Source: Alligator mississippiensis
Lineage: Eukaryota; Chordata; Crocodylia; Alligatoridae
Length of the DNA: 64,000 nucleotides
Direction of reading: 5' to 3'
Assembly: GCF_030867095.1 (NCBI RefSeq)
Contig: NC_081829.1
Coordinates: forward strand, 54,950,491 to 55,014,490
The notes under the pieces were generated by a model. That model saw only the letters and a list, made by a program, of their open reading frames with translations, was not told the DNA's origin and ran no database searches. This document shows positions 44,296 through 57,509 of the stretch, in pieces (positions within the stretch are counted from its first letter, which is position 1; each line of letters starts with the position of its first letter). Position numbers and translations under genes: made by a program.

Positions 44296-47150
44296 TACAT
44301 TTGTCAGGAGGCCTCGGGTGCCTCTACACTAATGCTCATAGCATAGGGTGTAAGCAGGAGGAACTGTGCCTCCTGATTGCAAGTAAGAACCCAGACTTGG
44401 TAGGACTCACAGAAACCTGGTGGGACCCTACCTACGACTGGGTGGTGGGCATTCAGAGATACACCCTATATAGAAGAGACAGGACAGAGAGGAAAGGTGT
44501 GGGGGTTGCGCTCTATGTCGAAGAGCACCTCACATCATCAAGGATTAGCTTCAGGTTAGAGGAGGGTCAGGCAGAGACACTATGGGTCAAACTACAAGGG
44601 GAGCGTGGCAAAAGGGACCTTACAGTGGGTGTCTACTACAGACCATCCAACCAGGGGGAAGAGCTAGACCAGGACTTCTCCAGTCAGCTTATGGAGGCGG
44701 TTAGGTCAAGGGATGTTATTGTCATGGGTGACCTAAACTACCCAGACATTTGCTGGGAGGAGCAGACAGCCAGGTCTGACCACTCGCATAGGTTCCTGGC
44801 TGTATTACAGGACCTTCACCTTATCCAGGAAGTGCACAGCCCCACTAGGCATAACGCCTTGCTGGACCTGGTCCTGGCCACGGGGGATGACCTGCTGAGG
44901 GGACTGCAGGTCCTTGACCACCTGGGCAATAGCAATCATCACCTGCTGGATTTCATTATCCAACACAGGGCATCTAAGGCTCACACCAAGGCTAAAGCCC
45001 TTGACTTCAGAAGGGCCAACTTCAATGAACTTAGAAGAGTAGTGGGGGAGGCACTGAGGGCCCAGAAGGTAGAGGAGATAGGAGTCCATGAGGGATGGTT
45101 GTACCTTAAGAGGGTGATTCTCCAGGCCCAAAGGATAAGTCCCTGAGAGAAGCAAGCAGGGTAAGAGTGCTCAGAAACCCCCTTGGCTCAGCAAGGGCAT
45201 TCAGCAATGCCTGAGGACTAAAAGGGGGTGTACAACCAGTGGAAGGGAGGAACTATTACCAAGGAGGAGGAGTACTCCTCGGCCCATGAGTGTAGGAGGG
45301 CTATTCGGAAGGCCAAGGCAGAGATGGAACTCAGGCTAGCGTCCAGGATTAAGGACAACAAAAAGTCCTTTTTCAAGTACGTTGGGAGCAGAAGAGGGCA
45401 CCAGGCAATGTAGAGCCCCTGCAAGACACAAACAGTAATCTGGTGGCCACACCAGACAAGAAAGCTGATATTTTTAACAGTTTCTTTGCCTCTGTTTTCT
45501 TGAACAGGGACTGGGATATCCCACCTACAAGAGGTAGGGACAGTCTTGGGGATAGCTCTATCAAGCCTTCAGTCTGTGCAGATGTAGTTAGGGATCTTCT
45601 GGAAGGGCTAGACATTTTTAAATCTGCAGGTCCAGATGCCCTCCACCCAAGAGTGTTGAGGGAGCTGGCAGGGGTCATCACAGAGCCCTTGGCCCGGCTG
45701 TACGAGCATTCGTGGTCATCTGGCCAGGTGCCGGGGGATCGGAAACAGGTTAATGTGGTCCCAATTTTCAAGAAGGGGAGGAAGGAGGACCCAAGTAACT
45801 ATAGGCCTGTAAGCCTCACCTCAGTGCTCGGGAAGATCTTGGAAAGAATCATTAAGGAGCACATCTGTGGGGGGCCTGCAGGGAAGATCATGCTCAGAGG
45901 CAATCAGCACGGGTTCACCGAAGGTAGGTCCTGCCAGACCAACCTGATTGCCTTTTATGACCAAGTAACTAAATCCTTGGACGATGGTGTCACCATGGAT
46001 GTAGTCTTTCTAGACTTTAAGAAGGCCTTTGACACTGTCTGTCACCCCATCCTCATCAATAAATTAAGCGACTGTGGCATTGATGCCTACACAGTTGGAT
46101 GGGTAAAAAATTGGCTGACGGGGTGTACCCAGAGAGTAGTGGTGGATGGGTTGTACTCAACCTGGCAAGATGTGAGCATTGGGGTACCCCAGGGCTCAGT
46201 CCTCGGGTCTGCACTGTTTAACATCTTCATCAGCGACTTGGACGAGGGGGTGGAAAGCACGCTGTCCAAATTTGCTGATGACACTAAGCTGTGGGGCGAG
46301 GTGGACGCACTTGAAGAGAGAGAGAGAGACTGCAACTAGATTTAGACAGACTACGAAAGTGGGCAGATGAGAATAGGATGGGGTTCAACATAGTCGAATG
46401 CAGGGTGCTGCACCTTGGGAGAAGGAATCCACAGCATACATACAGGCTGGGGAGTTCCCTTCTTGAACACACAGAGGCGGAAAGGGATCTTGGGAGTCAT
46501 TATTGACTTCAAGATGAACGAGCTGCCAATGCCAGAACACAGCCAGCAAGGCCAGCCATACCTTGTCATGCATCCAAAGGTGCATCTCAAGCCGGTCCAG
46601 AGAGGTGATACTCCCCTTCTATGCGACTTTGGTCAGGCTGCAGTTGGAGTATTGCGTCCAGTTCTGGGTGCTGCACTTCAAAAGGGATGTGCCCAGCCTG
46701 GAGAGGGTTCAGAGGAGGGCCACCTGCTTGGTGAGAGGGCAGCAGGACAGGCCCTACGAGGAGAGACTAGAGGACCTGAACCTGTTCAGCGTCAGCAAGA
46801 GGAGGCTGAGGGGGGACTTGGCTGCCTACAACCTCATCAGGGGAGATCAACAGCAAATAGGCAGAGCCCTTTTCTCCCCAGCACCACCTGGGGTGACAAG
46901 GAACAATGGCAATAAGCTGATGGAGAATAGGTTTAGGTTAGAGATCAGAAGGCAATATTTTACAGTTAGTGTGGCCAAAATCTGGAACCAACTTCCCAGG
47001 GAAGTGGTTTTCACCCCTACCTTGGGCAAATTCAAGAGGAGGTTGGATGATCTCCTGTCTGGGGTCTTGTGAACCCAGCATTCATTCCTGCCTGTGGCAG
47101 GGGGTTAGGCTAGATGATTTGTTCAGGTCCCTACTGACCCTAGATACTAT
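44296..47150 (+). pseudogene. CR1 LINE, endonuclease and reverse transcriptase, broken
   Basis: Endonuclease: [47 protein letters not shown], and LDHLGNSNHHLLDF, where the usual SDH catalytic motif reads SNH. Reverse transcriptase: [40 protein letters not shown] and [13 protein letters not shown]. The C-terminal SCIQRCISSRSREVILPFYA block follows in another frame, and the 3' end is near 47145. Stops at about 45146 and 46339 and frame changes make it non-coding. ORF1 is absent. Confidence 0.85.
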
Positions 47151-47448
47151 GAAACTAATTATCTGCCAAATACCACCTCTTTTCCGACATCAGTGAGATG
47201 TCAATTGCCATACAACATTGTTGTGTAAAAATTACCATTGTTGTCATAAATTGTACAGTTCTGACACTTCCCTTTCCTTTTATTACATGGAGAATATAAT
47301 GGTGAACAATGTTGACATTTAAATCATTATCATCAGAGACACGTGAGTTGATATCTCAGATGAACAGGACTGTTCCCACCTCTCACAGTTGCTAGTCCAG
47401 CCCTTCTGCAAATGCATAATGTAATGAATTGCTTTATGTTTGTTGGAA

Positions 47449-47518
47449 GCCCCTTGTGGCTCAGGGTTAGAATCCTCGTGTATACCACAGAAGACTGAGG
47501 TTCAATTCCCCAGTGCTG
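47449..47518 (+). repeat. tRNA-like sequence (tRNA-derived SINE head or tRNA pseudogene)
   Basis: A box-like TGGCTCAGGGTTAG at 47457-47470 and a perfect B box GGTTCAATTCC at 47499-47509, with tRNA-like spacing of 42 bp. The acceptor ends do not pair well, so it is not a working tRNA. Confidence 0.5.
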
Positions 47519-48600
47519 ATACAAGTACAGCCATGGAGGCACCAAACCTCTGGACTTAGTCTGGCCTTTGGATTCTGTCTCAGTGCCCTAATGGATGGCC
47601 TGGGCAGCCTCTGCTCTTCTGTACTGTTGCCTAGGCACATGTGTTGACAGATCCAGGTGATCTACCACGCATACACCATGAAGGATCCACAGTTGTCAAA
47701 CTCTCCCTCATATTTGTTGAGTTCTAAGTATAGCAATTGCAAATGGAGGCATTTTTTAAATTAATATAGATTTTGGAGAACAAGACATCAACTTCAGAGA
47801 ACTACTAAGTCACAGTGGCCCACACCTGCTGTTTCCAAATCCTGTCACTGACACAGTTATACTTTGAGGAGCGGTGGTTCATTTCCCAATTTAGAGAGAG
47901 ACCGAAGGGAGTAGACAAGATTCCCACTGGACAGCATGTCTGAAGCAACAAATAGAAACAATTCTGGTCTCCCATCAAGAGTGACTGAAATTTTGGGAGG
48001 GAGGCCCTGCTTTTCCTTCCAGTCATATTTTCTTGCTCCCATTTCCTTGTGGCAAGTATTAGACAGCAATCAGCAGCTTCTACCAATTCATGAAAATGGA
48101 GATGGCAAGGGCAAGAATATCAGGGAAGCTTTCAGTTTTGCTCCTTGCACAGGTGAGGAAAACAGCTGCTCTTCATATTGCATCAACCTTTTTCCATCTC
48201 TCCTGGATGGAAAGTGGCAGTAGCTTTTCTCTTGCTATGGCCTGTTCATTAAGCATTTATGCGTGAGGGGGTTTCATTACAAAGTTGATGTTTCCATAGG
48301 CAAAGGCAATGTACATATATCGTCCTATATTTTAGAGACATTCCTTGATTCTTAGAGTTACAAACAATAAAGCAGTTCTTTCACTGCAAAAAACCCCGAC
48401 ATAAATCAAATGATTTCAAGGAGTCACAACTTCAAGGAGACATTGAACCCCTGTTCCCCTTCTAATAAATTAGTGATTGTACAGGCACTTTAGGCATCAC
48501 CTTTGTTATGATGCCACAACTGGCGCCTCCAGAATTAATAGAAGAATTTGCCTTATTTTTAAACCCAGTGGAAATGTTGAGGCAAGGGGATTTCCAGTGT
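47519..48600. other. Intergenic DNA, nothing recognised
   Basis: AT-rich, no gene or element ends identified. Confidence 0.4.
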
Positions 48601-48619
48601 ACCCTTTTGGATTAAAAAC

Positions 48620-49690
48620 TGGCTACAGGCTGCAGAGCTAAACCTGATGTTCCTGTCCATCCTGGCGGTGGTGTATGGATGGACTGTGGGATCTAGCGTG
48701 TCTTTCCCGTCCCCCCCCACCGCCTTGTGATTTCGGGACCTGGCGGATACTGGTGTCACTGAAGGAATCTCTGCCCTGCTGCGCCTTTGGGGCTTCCCGC
48801 AGCGGATTTCTCCCTCGGCCTCCTCTTGCAACGTGCGGAAAGGCCAGTCGCCTGCCTGGAGAGGCCAGGGAGGGGCAGCCAGGGCAGGACAGGGAATCCG
48901 GCTCCGGCGAAGGGAGGGGATCCAGCTCGCGTTTTGCTTCCTGCCCGGGAGGGCTAGGTCCAGCGAGAGCGGAGCCCAGCGTCCCTCCCAGAGGGTCTGG
49001 CCAGGGGAGACACGACCCTTCCGGGGAGAGCACATTTCGCTGCCCCGCTCCTGGGCTCCATATTCCGCGCGGGGCTCGCCTGGCAGCGGGGGCCGCCCCG
49101 GGAGGGACGCGCCATGGAGCCACTGGCCGCTGCCCCGCGGGGGTCGCCGAGCCGTGCGGGGGTCGCCGCGCCCCGCTGACACCGCGCCGAGCCTGGTACG
49201 TATCGGGGACGGGGACGCGGACGGGTCCGGCGGACGGGCGGGCGCCGCCGCCTCGTCTCTGCCCTGCCCTGCCCTGCCCTGCCCTGCCGCCGAGTCCTGC
49301 GGCTGCTCGGGCGACGGCGAAGTTTAGCTGCAGCTTCTCGAGGGGAGACGTGGAAAGTCTCGGGGCCGCTCACGCCGCCGGCCCGGAAAGTTAGAGCTAC
49401 TTTGCAAACTCCCAGGGAGCTCGGGTGCAGGAGGGGAAACCACGGGCCGGCCCTGGGCCGAGGAGGCTGCCGAAGGGCTTCATCCCCCTCTTTCTTCTCC
49501 CCGGGTGAAAGGCGCAGCACGCTGGGCCAGGAGAGCCAGCTTGCAGGGATCCCTGGCTGCGGCCGCGCGCGCCGAGACCCTGCCTGGAAAAACCCGCCGG
49601 GCGAGCAAAGCCGCTCGAAACCTCCGCGCAGGGGCAGGGAGTCATTAAAGGAACACTGAGCAGAAGGCTAGGCCCCTCACGAGCCTTTCC
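48620..49690 (+). promoter_or_regulatory. TET1: CpG island, probable TET1 promoter and non-coding first exon
   Basis: A strong CpG island without recognisable coding sequence. In vertebrates TET1 lies next to SLC25A16 on the opposite strand, and its first exon is non-coding, so this is the expected place. A usable donor, CCTG|GTACGT, lies at about 49195. The call rests on synteny and composition, not on coding homology. Confidence 0.45.
49258..49289. repeat. (CCCTG)n simple repeat
   Basis: Five to six perfect CCTGC/CCCTG pentamers inside the CpG island. Confidence 0.85.
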
Positions 49691-52213
49691 AAGAGCAAGC
49701 AGGGGCCGTGCAGCATCCTTCCGAGGTCGCCTTTAACGTCTCAAACAAAAAAAAAGTCAGTGTGTTTTGTTGTTGTTTAAAACCAACGAAGCCCAAGTTC
49801 CGTGGTGTTTTTCCAAGTTTCAGCAGAGGAACTCCAGTCATCTGTGTGGATTCACTTCCTCGGAGCTGGAAGCAGAGGGTGACCCATTGTTTGGTTTCTC
49901 TGCAGCTCGGGCGAACATTTCAAACTGCACCAGACCACCTCTAGCTACTTTTCTACCTCTTACAAAACAATTCCTCCCCCTGCCTGCTCCTGCTCAGAGC
50001 CAGCTGCTGGTTTCTGATTCCACACCCCTACTGCAAGGAGGGAGCAAACCATGTTTTGTTCAGCACATCCCCTTGTTCAAGGAACCCTTCCCTCTCAACA
50101 AGTCTTCAGAGAAAACAGCTTCGCTGTGGAGCAGGGTCCAGAGGCCCTTTTCCTGAAGTGGAGCATAATGAGTTAGCTATTTGATTTTGTAGCCAGCCAG
50201 GCCCCCTTGCACTAATGCAGCTAACATGTAATGATGGAGGGGCAGCAGAGCTGCAGACCCTCCTGCCACACCTCTTAACTCAGTGAATCACAAGGAAATA
50301 GTTCCCTTCCATTGCTACTGTTTGCCACTGCTCCAAAAAGCAATTATTGCAGGGAATCAGAGAAAATATTTCCCTAAAAACAGTGTTTTGCAAGTGGGAA
50401 CAGAGAATCTGAGCCTCCTCGCAGAACATTCTTGCTGCAGCTGCAGAGAGAGTTATGCTTCCACCTGGGAAGATAAACTGAGGCAAATTAGTTGGAAACT
50501 GGGTGAATTTATATGGGGCAGGTGGTCTGAAAGGAGATGAGGTTAATGGCCTGAGAGGAAATTTAGTCCAGGCTGGGTACCATGGGTCTAGTGGGGTGGA
50601 GTCTTTGGGGACTTCAGGAAGAGAGTAGCCTAGTTTACTGGATCAAATTGATTGGGGCCAGGTGGCCTGTCTGAGTGGAATTGATTGGGGCCAGGTGGCT
50701 TATTTAGGAGGGGGCAGAGGTTAACTTAATATAGATGTGAATTATAAGCATCTAAAATAATAGAAAAATATGCTAAACAGAAAATGGGGCTGATTCATCC
50801 ATAGCATAACACAACAATCAATGCTGTTACACCACAAATAAATACGGGTTAATAGTTATAAATGCAAACGACATTTAAACAACAGATTCTACACCACTCT
50901 GGGTACATAACAGCTGCTCCACTTAATGAGATACTGTTCCTTTAAGGAGTGGAAAGAAGTTGTGCATGTGGGTATCCAGAGCAGGGCACCAGTGTATTGA
51001 TGTTGCTGTGCACTAGCACATGGAGTCACAAGAGTAAGGCAGTGTAAACAAACTGGTCAGCAGAGTTATAGTAGATATGATTTGGTCACATGTCTCTAGT
51101 TCTAAAGACAAAAACACCAAAGTAGAAAGTTATAAAACTGGACAAAAATGCACTTGTACTATTAGATATCTAAAATGTGATTAGTAACATAGCTGGCTAA
51201 GATTAAGAGTATCTTTAAAATTTAAAGCCCATGGAGAAATTCAAGCAAATGTAATAAACACGTAACAAAAAATAAAGACGCTTGTGCATAATAGTATATC
51301 TCTTCAATGAGGGTCAATAACTTTGGTTTCTTAAGTTAAAATGTATTCTAGGCTTAGTAATATTTCTGTGAAGAGTCCCAACTGCTGTGCTGCCTCCTTA
51401 CCCATTGAAGTCAATCACCATCTATCAGGATCCAAGTATCCTAAAACTTGTCTATTGCTTGTTAGTGGAGAGAGAGCTGGAGAGGTAGCATATTTGGAGG
51501 AGGAAAGAGGATTGCTTTTAGCTCTTAGCAGTGGTGCCTTATAGCCATGTGAGGGGTAGTACTGATGTGCTCCAAAGGGAACTCTCCTTGCTCTCTGGGA
51601 GGAGACAGGTTGCATTTTGGTACTATAATGGATGAGTTTGTGTGAAGCAGATAATCAATAAAGAAATAAATTAAAAGTGATCTGTAAGGATAATTCTTTC
51701 TCATAGCATAATATTTTGAAATACCTATTAATGTTGTTTCATTATAGCTGGCATGCTGTTCATGATGGCTAACATTTGCCTAAGCAATAGCATTTCTGTG
51801 GTAAACTGTTTTCAGTCACTTACAAGCATCCAAAACACTCACCTATTAGGCTGAAATTTTCCAGGCTTAGTCTCCGCCTGAAGGTTAATTTTTTTATTAA
51901 GGTTGACCCAAAGTGGTTCAGCCACATTTTTTAGTTCAAGAACAATATAAAACATTTCTTGTAAAATGTATACAATTTTTTAAAATTCTGAGTAGTGGTA
52001 GCAGTATGAGATAGGGGACTTATACGTAGCAGGGAAACAGTCTTTCATCAAGAGTTTTCAAGGGAAAACTGGTTTCAATCTGATGGTCCTTTTAAAGTTA
52101 CTTTGGATCAATACAATGTGACTGGTACCAATTTTTATTGCTTCGACTGTTTGGAGCAAAGGTTGGCTATACCAAACAGGGAATAAGGTAGAGTTATCCA
52201 CCTCTCTGTAATC
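49691..52213. other. Probable TET1 intron 1, nothing recognised
   Basis: Mixed-composition DNA without a supported exon. No transposon ends were identified. Confidence 0.35.
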
Positions 52214-52221
52214 TGCTATTA

Positions 52222-52419
52222 CAGGGGTTGGCAATATATGGATCTGGCCCATGAAGCCATTTGATCAGGTTTGTGGATGTCCAGCTCCAGCTGCATTCAG
52301 TGGCAGGCTGCTTCAGTGTTGGTTGCTGCCTTGAAGGGAAGCAGCGGTAGTGGCACCTAGTGCCTGCCAGATCACCTATTCCTGACTTAAAAGCTGCCTA
52401 AAAGGGTTGCCAACCACTG
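52222..52419. mobile_element. 198-bp hAT-like MITE
   Basis: Left end CAGGGGTTGGCAAT; right end is the complement of CAGTGGTTGGCAACCC. The flanking 8-mers tgctatta and cattagta agree at only four sites but both have TA in the centre. Confidence 0.6.
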
Positions 52420-52556
52420 CATTAGTACATGCACATCAAAGGTATGCCTCTTCCAAAGAGATTTGTTGCCACTGTTTAATTGTTTAAAGATAAAGTTTGT
52501 TTTGAGGCACCAATTTGCTGTAGCCCTTCTTCTCCCACACTTTTATTCATACATAT

Positions 52557-53215
52557 GAGGGGTGTCAAACTTATTTGGCCCCATGGGCAGGATGAGTAGC
52601 ATAGGACCAGTCCATGGGCCTGATAAATGGTGCAGGGCTGGCCCTGTGGGCTGGACTGGGTCCATGTGCCCCTCCCCACCCATGCCAGATCCAGCGCACA
52701 CACAACCCACTCTGGCTGGTCCAGGACTGTGCCTCATATGGCAGTGTGTAGGGCTGGTCCAGGACAGGCACCACACACAGCACCCACTACAGCTAGTCAG
52801 GGACTCGGCAGGAAGGAGCTTGGCATCCCAGGCACTTGGCTACCACCATGAGAAACAAGACATAGTGCCAGCTTCCTTCCTGCAGTGCTGCTGGAGCTCC
52901 AGCACCACTACTTTTGCTTTGGTGCTTGGCAGCCAAGTGGGCAAGAACCCCATAACACTGGAGCCCCAGCAACACCATGGGAAGAAGCCTGGCACCACAG
53001 ATGCTTGACCGCCACAGTGGGAACAAGACACGGTACTGGGCTTGTTCCCGTGATGCTGCAGGGTCCAGTGCTGCAACTCTTACCTGAGCACTTGCCTGCC
53101 ACAGCAGAAAATTCCCCTATTACAGTCAAAGTTGGGGCAAAGTCTGCAGGCTGGCTGACCCAGCATTGCGGGCTGGATGCAGCCGGGGGAGGGGGGGGTG
53201 TATCTTTTACCCTTC
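52557..53215. mobile_element. 659-bp hAT-like element, degraded ends
   Basis: The left end GAGGGGTGTCAAACT fits the common CAGGGGTGTCAAACT terminus with one change. The right end (...ttttacccttc) is a poor match. The flanks atacatat and atatatat agree at 7 of 8 sites. GC-rich, no transposase. Confidence 0.5.
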
Positions 53216-53883
53216 ATATATATGAGTTCTCTAAATTGTGAAAGGCTTTTTAGTATAATTTTCTCTATGTGGAAAAGTGTGTTTATCTATTTGATTAATA
53301 CTACCGACTGTAGGGTGTACATTGACGGCTACTTTTGATTGTTTAGGCCCAAACCCTATTTATGTTGCGAGACTGAAGAAAGTAAGACCCATTTGGTCTT
53401 GCTGGCAGGGAAATCAGCAGAATGGGTTTACATCTCTGGGTAGGGTCCAAGAACCTGACAACTTCTAAAATCAGTCCATTGGACTTAATATGGTAAGCTG
53501 CCAAGTTAGCATAGACATTTTAGGTGTTACATTATTTTCTTGCTATTACAGATAATTAAGATTATATGAAGTTATATTAAATTATTTGAAATTAGAGAGT
53601 GGCCTCTGGCACAACGTCCCACACTTTTGGCTAATGCAAGCACCAACAGTGAGCTAGAACCACCCCTTTGATTGGAAAAGGAAGGGTCACTAATACACAG
53701 CAAGGAACACTATCAGGTTAACAAAATATTAATTAAAAAATAGATTTTTACCTTGTGCTTTACTCACTACACCTTAGATTGTTAACCTGAAATATTTTTT
53801 TAAGTTGTGCTTATGTATCTGACATCTGGCAAGAAGCCAGCAGAGTATGAATTTGTAAATGTGTGTGGATGCTTCTTTTGAAG

Positions 53884-54205
53884 CTGTGGTTCTCAACCTT
53901 TTTTGTACCTGAGCCCATTTGTAAACATCAATGGCCAGTCCCAACCCAGTGCTCCTCACTCCCAACCCATTGTCCCCAGGCTCCAACCTCTTAGTGTGTA
54001 GGGCGGGATGGGGTGTTGGGGGGGGCATGCAGGGTCCTGAATAGCCCCTTGCAGTCTGGAACTCTGCCAGACTGCAAGGGAAAAACCATGGTTTCCCATG
54101 TTTTTCCCCTTTAAAGGAGAATCCATTTTTAAAGTTTGTTCATGACCCTTTCATATATTCTTGCAACCCACTTTTGGGTCATGACCTGCAGGTTGAGAAA
54201 AGCTG
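53884..54205. mobile_element. 322-bp hAT-like MITE
   Basis: Left end CTGTGGTTCTCAACC; right end is the complement of CAGCTTTTCTCAACC. Flanks ttttgaag and ttttaaaa differ only by G/A changes (6 of 8). Confidence 0.7.
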
Positions 54206-55040
54206 TTTTAAAATACATACTTTCTCTTTTTACCCCATTTCAAATCTCTCCCTTCTTTATCCAGTCTTCATTCTACCTACCTCACACAACTATAAGATTA
54301 ACATGTTGCTTTCTCCCAAATTGACTCCTTTCTTTCCAAATCCATGTTCTCCCTTTTTTGTACTCAAAGTTATTAATTCTTTTTCAGTCCCATTTCCTCT
54401 TCCACAAATCTGTTTTCAACCTGGTTCTCCACTCTTCAAGTCCACTTTTATTATCACTGATCAGTCAGTTCTAGCTCATTCTTTCCTAGATGCATTCTGT
54501 CCTGCGTTAATCACTTCTTTACTCATGATCCTGTCAGTTAATTCACAAACTATGTAATCCTTGGTCTCATCCCCATTCTCTTCCCAAGCATTTCATCCTT
54601 GAATTACTTCACACCCCATCCCAATCCTGACTGTTCATTCTGTCCCCTTTTCTCTACCGGTGTTTAATAGTTGTTGTTCTTTCCATATGCAACCACCATT
54701 TAAATCTCGTCTCCTTTCCTACAGCTCTGCCTCTCTCCTCTTGTTGGCCTAAAAGAACAAAGTAGATGTGGTACATCTGGTTCCTTTCTCCTTCTTCAGC
54801 AGAAAGGAAAACACTGCAGTAGAGTCCCTTCTTATTGGTCTTGTATCCAATGAGAGGGTGCTTAGCCTGCAGTCCATGCTGACAACAATGTTGACAACAC
54901 TGTTGGGAAGTATGCAGAGCAGAAGCTTTAAGCCTAACTCGCACTAAAGTTTTCTTGGCATAATTAACCAACAGAACCATACCAGAAAAATCCCTAGTTC
55001 ACATGCAGTTACATCAGTAAAAAGTACTTTGGCTAATATA
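54206..55040. other. Probable intron, nothing recognised
   Basis: Pyrimidine-rich to mixed sequence with no supported gene or element. Confidence 0.35.
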
Positions 55041-55041
55041 G

Positions 55042-55230
55042 CTTATTTCATAGATTTCATAGACATTAGGGCTGGAAGGGACCTCGGAAGATCATCAAGT
55101 CCAGCCCCCGCCCCCCCGTCCAAAGGGCAGGAAGTCAGCTGGGGTCATAGGATCCCAGCAAGATAAGCATCCAATTTACTCTTGAAGGTGTTCAGTGTAG
55201 GTGCTTGAACGACCTCCGATTTGGTTTGGG
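55042..55230 (-). mobile_element. CR1 3' end fragment
   Basis: Inverted CR1 tail: 'tttcatagacattagggctg', 'gaagatcatcaagtccagcc', then 'cagcaagataagcatccaat'. Only the last roughly 190 bp of an element remain. Confidence 0.8.
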
Positions 55231-57509
55231 GAAATAGCATAAGATATGCCATCAAGAGAGCTCTGTGCTGATCTAAGCTGTGTATAAGTAGCACAACAAA
55301 CCCTTTCTTGTGCAGATAGGATGTGAGTCTCCCCCACTGAGCAGCTGCAGCAGGAGATCTTCATCTGCCTCTCTAGTCCTGAGGAAAGCTAATGCTGAAA
55401 TGCTTTCTCACACCAGTGTGGTGGCCAGGAGGAGTGGCAAGCTTAACAGAGCAGCTGGCTGTAGGCAAGGGCAGGGAATGTTCCCAGCTCTTTTAAAAAT
55501 AACAAACATGGTACAAGTATCAGGGGCTGGAGTACTCCAGGATACTTGCATGGTCTTGAGGTGTCAGGCACCTCCTCAGTCTGTCCAGCCAGTTCTAGTT
55601 GGCCATATTTCCTCCAAAGACAAAGGAATAGGGGAGATAACCACTTAGGACTTGCCTATGCATATGCTTTACTGTTTAACTATGCCATGTATTCAGAGCA
55701 GCAGACCATCCACTCCGCATGCAGAAACAGTTATCCCAGTATAAGCCTGCTTGTAGCATAACAGCAGCATCTACCCTAGGGCTTTTGCTTGCATATTTTA
55801 TGTCAGTGTAAATTACACCCCTTACCAGTACATCTATGCCAGTAACATTTTAAGTATAACTGAGGCCACAGAAGGGGTAGATAATGATTCTTTTCCTATA
55901 TATCATGCACTTTCCCTATAGATGTTCTGTAGAATTGGCTTAAATTTACTGGTGACATGTCACTTTAGCTTGTACAAAGACTTAACCTAACTATTATCTT
56001 TGATTTTCACTATTAGGTTTTATGTACTAGCACAATCTTGTGATGTCTGAGTTGTTTAAAATAAAATTAGTCTCCAGGATTGCTGTTAAATAAGAAGAGT
56101 TAATAAGTTTTGTAAAAAATATAAATTGTAAAAAACTAAATCTACACGTTGGTGTTTTTGTGAAGGAGTAAATAAATAAATATGAGGTATAGTAGACTCT
56201 TCAGTTTTAAAAAATCAAACAGTGTTTTAGTTACAGCTAAGATACTGTGACAGGCCAACATTCATATACCACACCTCATTTCTTTGAAACAACTAGAGGG
56301 TTCCTCCTTGTAGATTTTTTGCCTGGGAACCCAGAGTCATCCAAAAGTTTTGTGGTCCGAGTCCCAGACAAACAAAGGAGAAGCTTTGTGAAAAAAAGTC
56401 CAGAACAAACAGAAATATCCTTCTCCTGGGTTTTTCTATCACTCAGTTCTGTTCCAGTAGTCAGAGTCCAAGCAAAATATGTAAAGTTGCTATTGCTGTT
56501 TTTATTTCCTCCCCTTCCCCAGTCTGAGCAAGACAATAAATAAACCCCCATCTTTTCTACTTTTTGGGAAGCTGTTGAAAGGCCCTGCCCCAATTTAAGA
56601 AATCCTTGATAAATTGAATTAGAAAAGTGAGGTGCCACAAGACCTTTTCAAGGGCACAGCAGAGCTAACACAGCCACCATCATTGCTGTAGCCAGGCATA
56701 GCTGTCCCATGTGCCTCTGTTTTCCAGAGTTGTGCCAGGGAGTGGCAGCAGGAGGAGTGGGTGCTCCTGCCTGCATTAGATTTATGATAAACCTAGAAAT
56801 AAAATAGGGGAAATACTAGATAAGCTGAGTCTTTAGAACAGTGGTTCTCAACCAGGGTGCCACCAAGTTCAGAAAAGTTATGGAGTGGTGCATTGAGTCT
56901 AAAAAGGCTGAGAAGTAAAAATACTGGCACAATATCTGAAAGAGAAGTTCCTGACTACTTTGAATTTAGAGGCTCTGAAAAGAGTGGTAGCTTGGTTCTC
57001 TTATCTTTCTGTCTCCCTGAGATAATTTGCCCTTTCAATTTGCCAACAGGACCATCTGTACCCTAAAACTTGTAGATCAAAAAGCACAGTATTAAACACA
57101 TCCTTGTTTTAAAAACAATAACATTCAAAAGTATGGAAATTGCAAACTTAAGTTACATAAACCAGGATCTCAAGCATCTTCAATGAGTGGAGAAAAAGAT
57201 AATCTGGTACAGTGATTCTAAACCAGGGTGCCACGGCACTCCGGGGTGCTGTGATATCCTTGCGACAGGGTATGATGCAAAATTAACACTAGTAGGTGTG
57301 CAAACACCTACACATGATTCACAAAATAAGCCCAGAGATTTATCTGAGAAACAAGGAATGCATAGTGTCAAAAACTTTCTGACCTGTTGTGGTTTTTCTT
57401 GGCAACAGAAGACTTGTTATATTATTTTTCTGTAGTCAAGGAACAAAAGTAAATTTAAAAAGTGAAAGCTAAGACCTGGCATTTTCTGAGGAGCGCTAGG
57501 AGTCTAATG
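55231..57509. other. Probable intron with two partial hAT-like left ends
   Basis: 'GTGGTTCTCAACCAGGGTGCC' type sequence near 56842 and 'CAGTGATTCTAAACCAGGGT' at 57213 resemble hAT termini, but no right ends were found. No gene recognised. Confidence 0.35.

Noticed and set aside
48559..49520. Candidate coding first exon in the third CpG island
   Set aside because: No match to TET1 or any other protein; frames are open on both strands.
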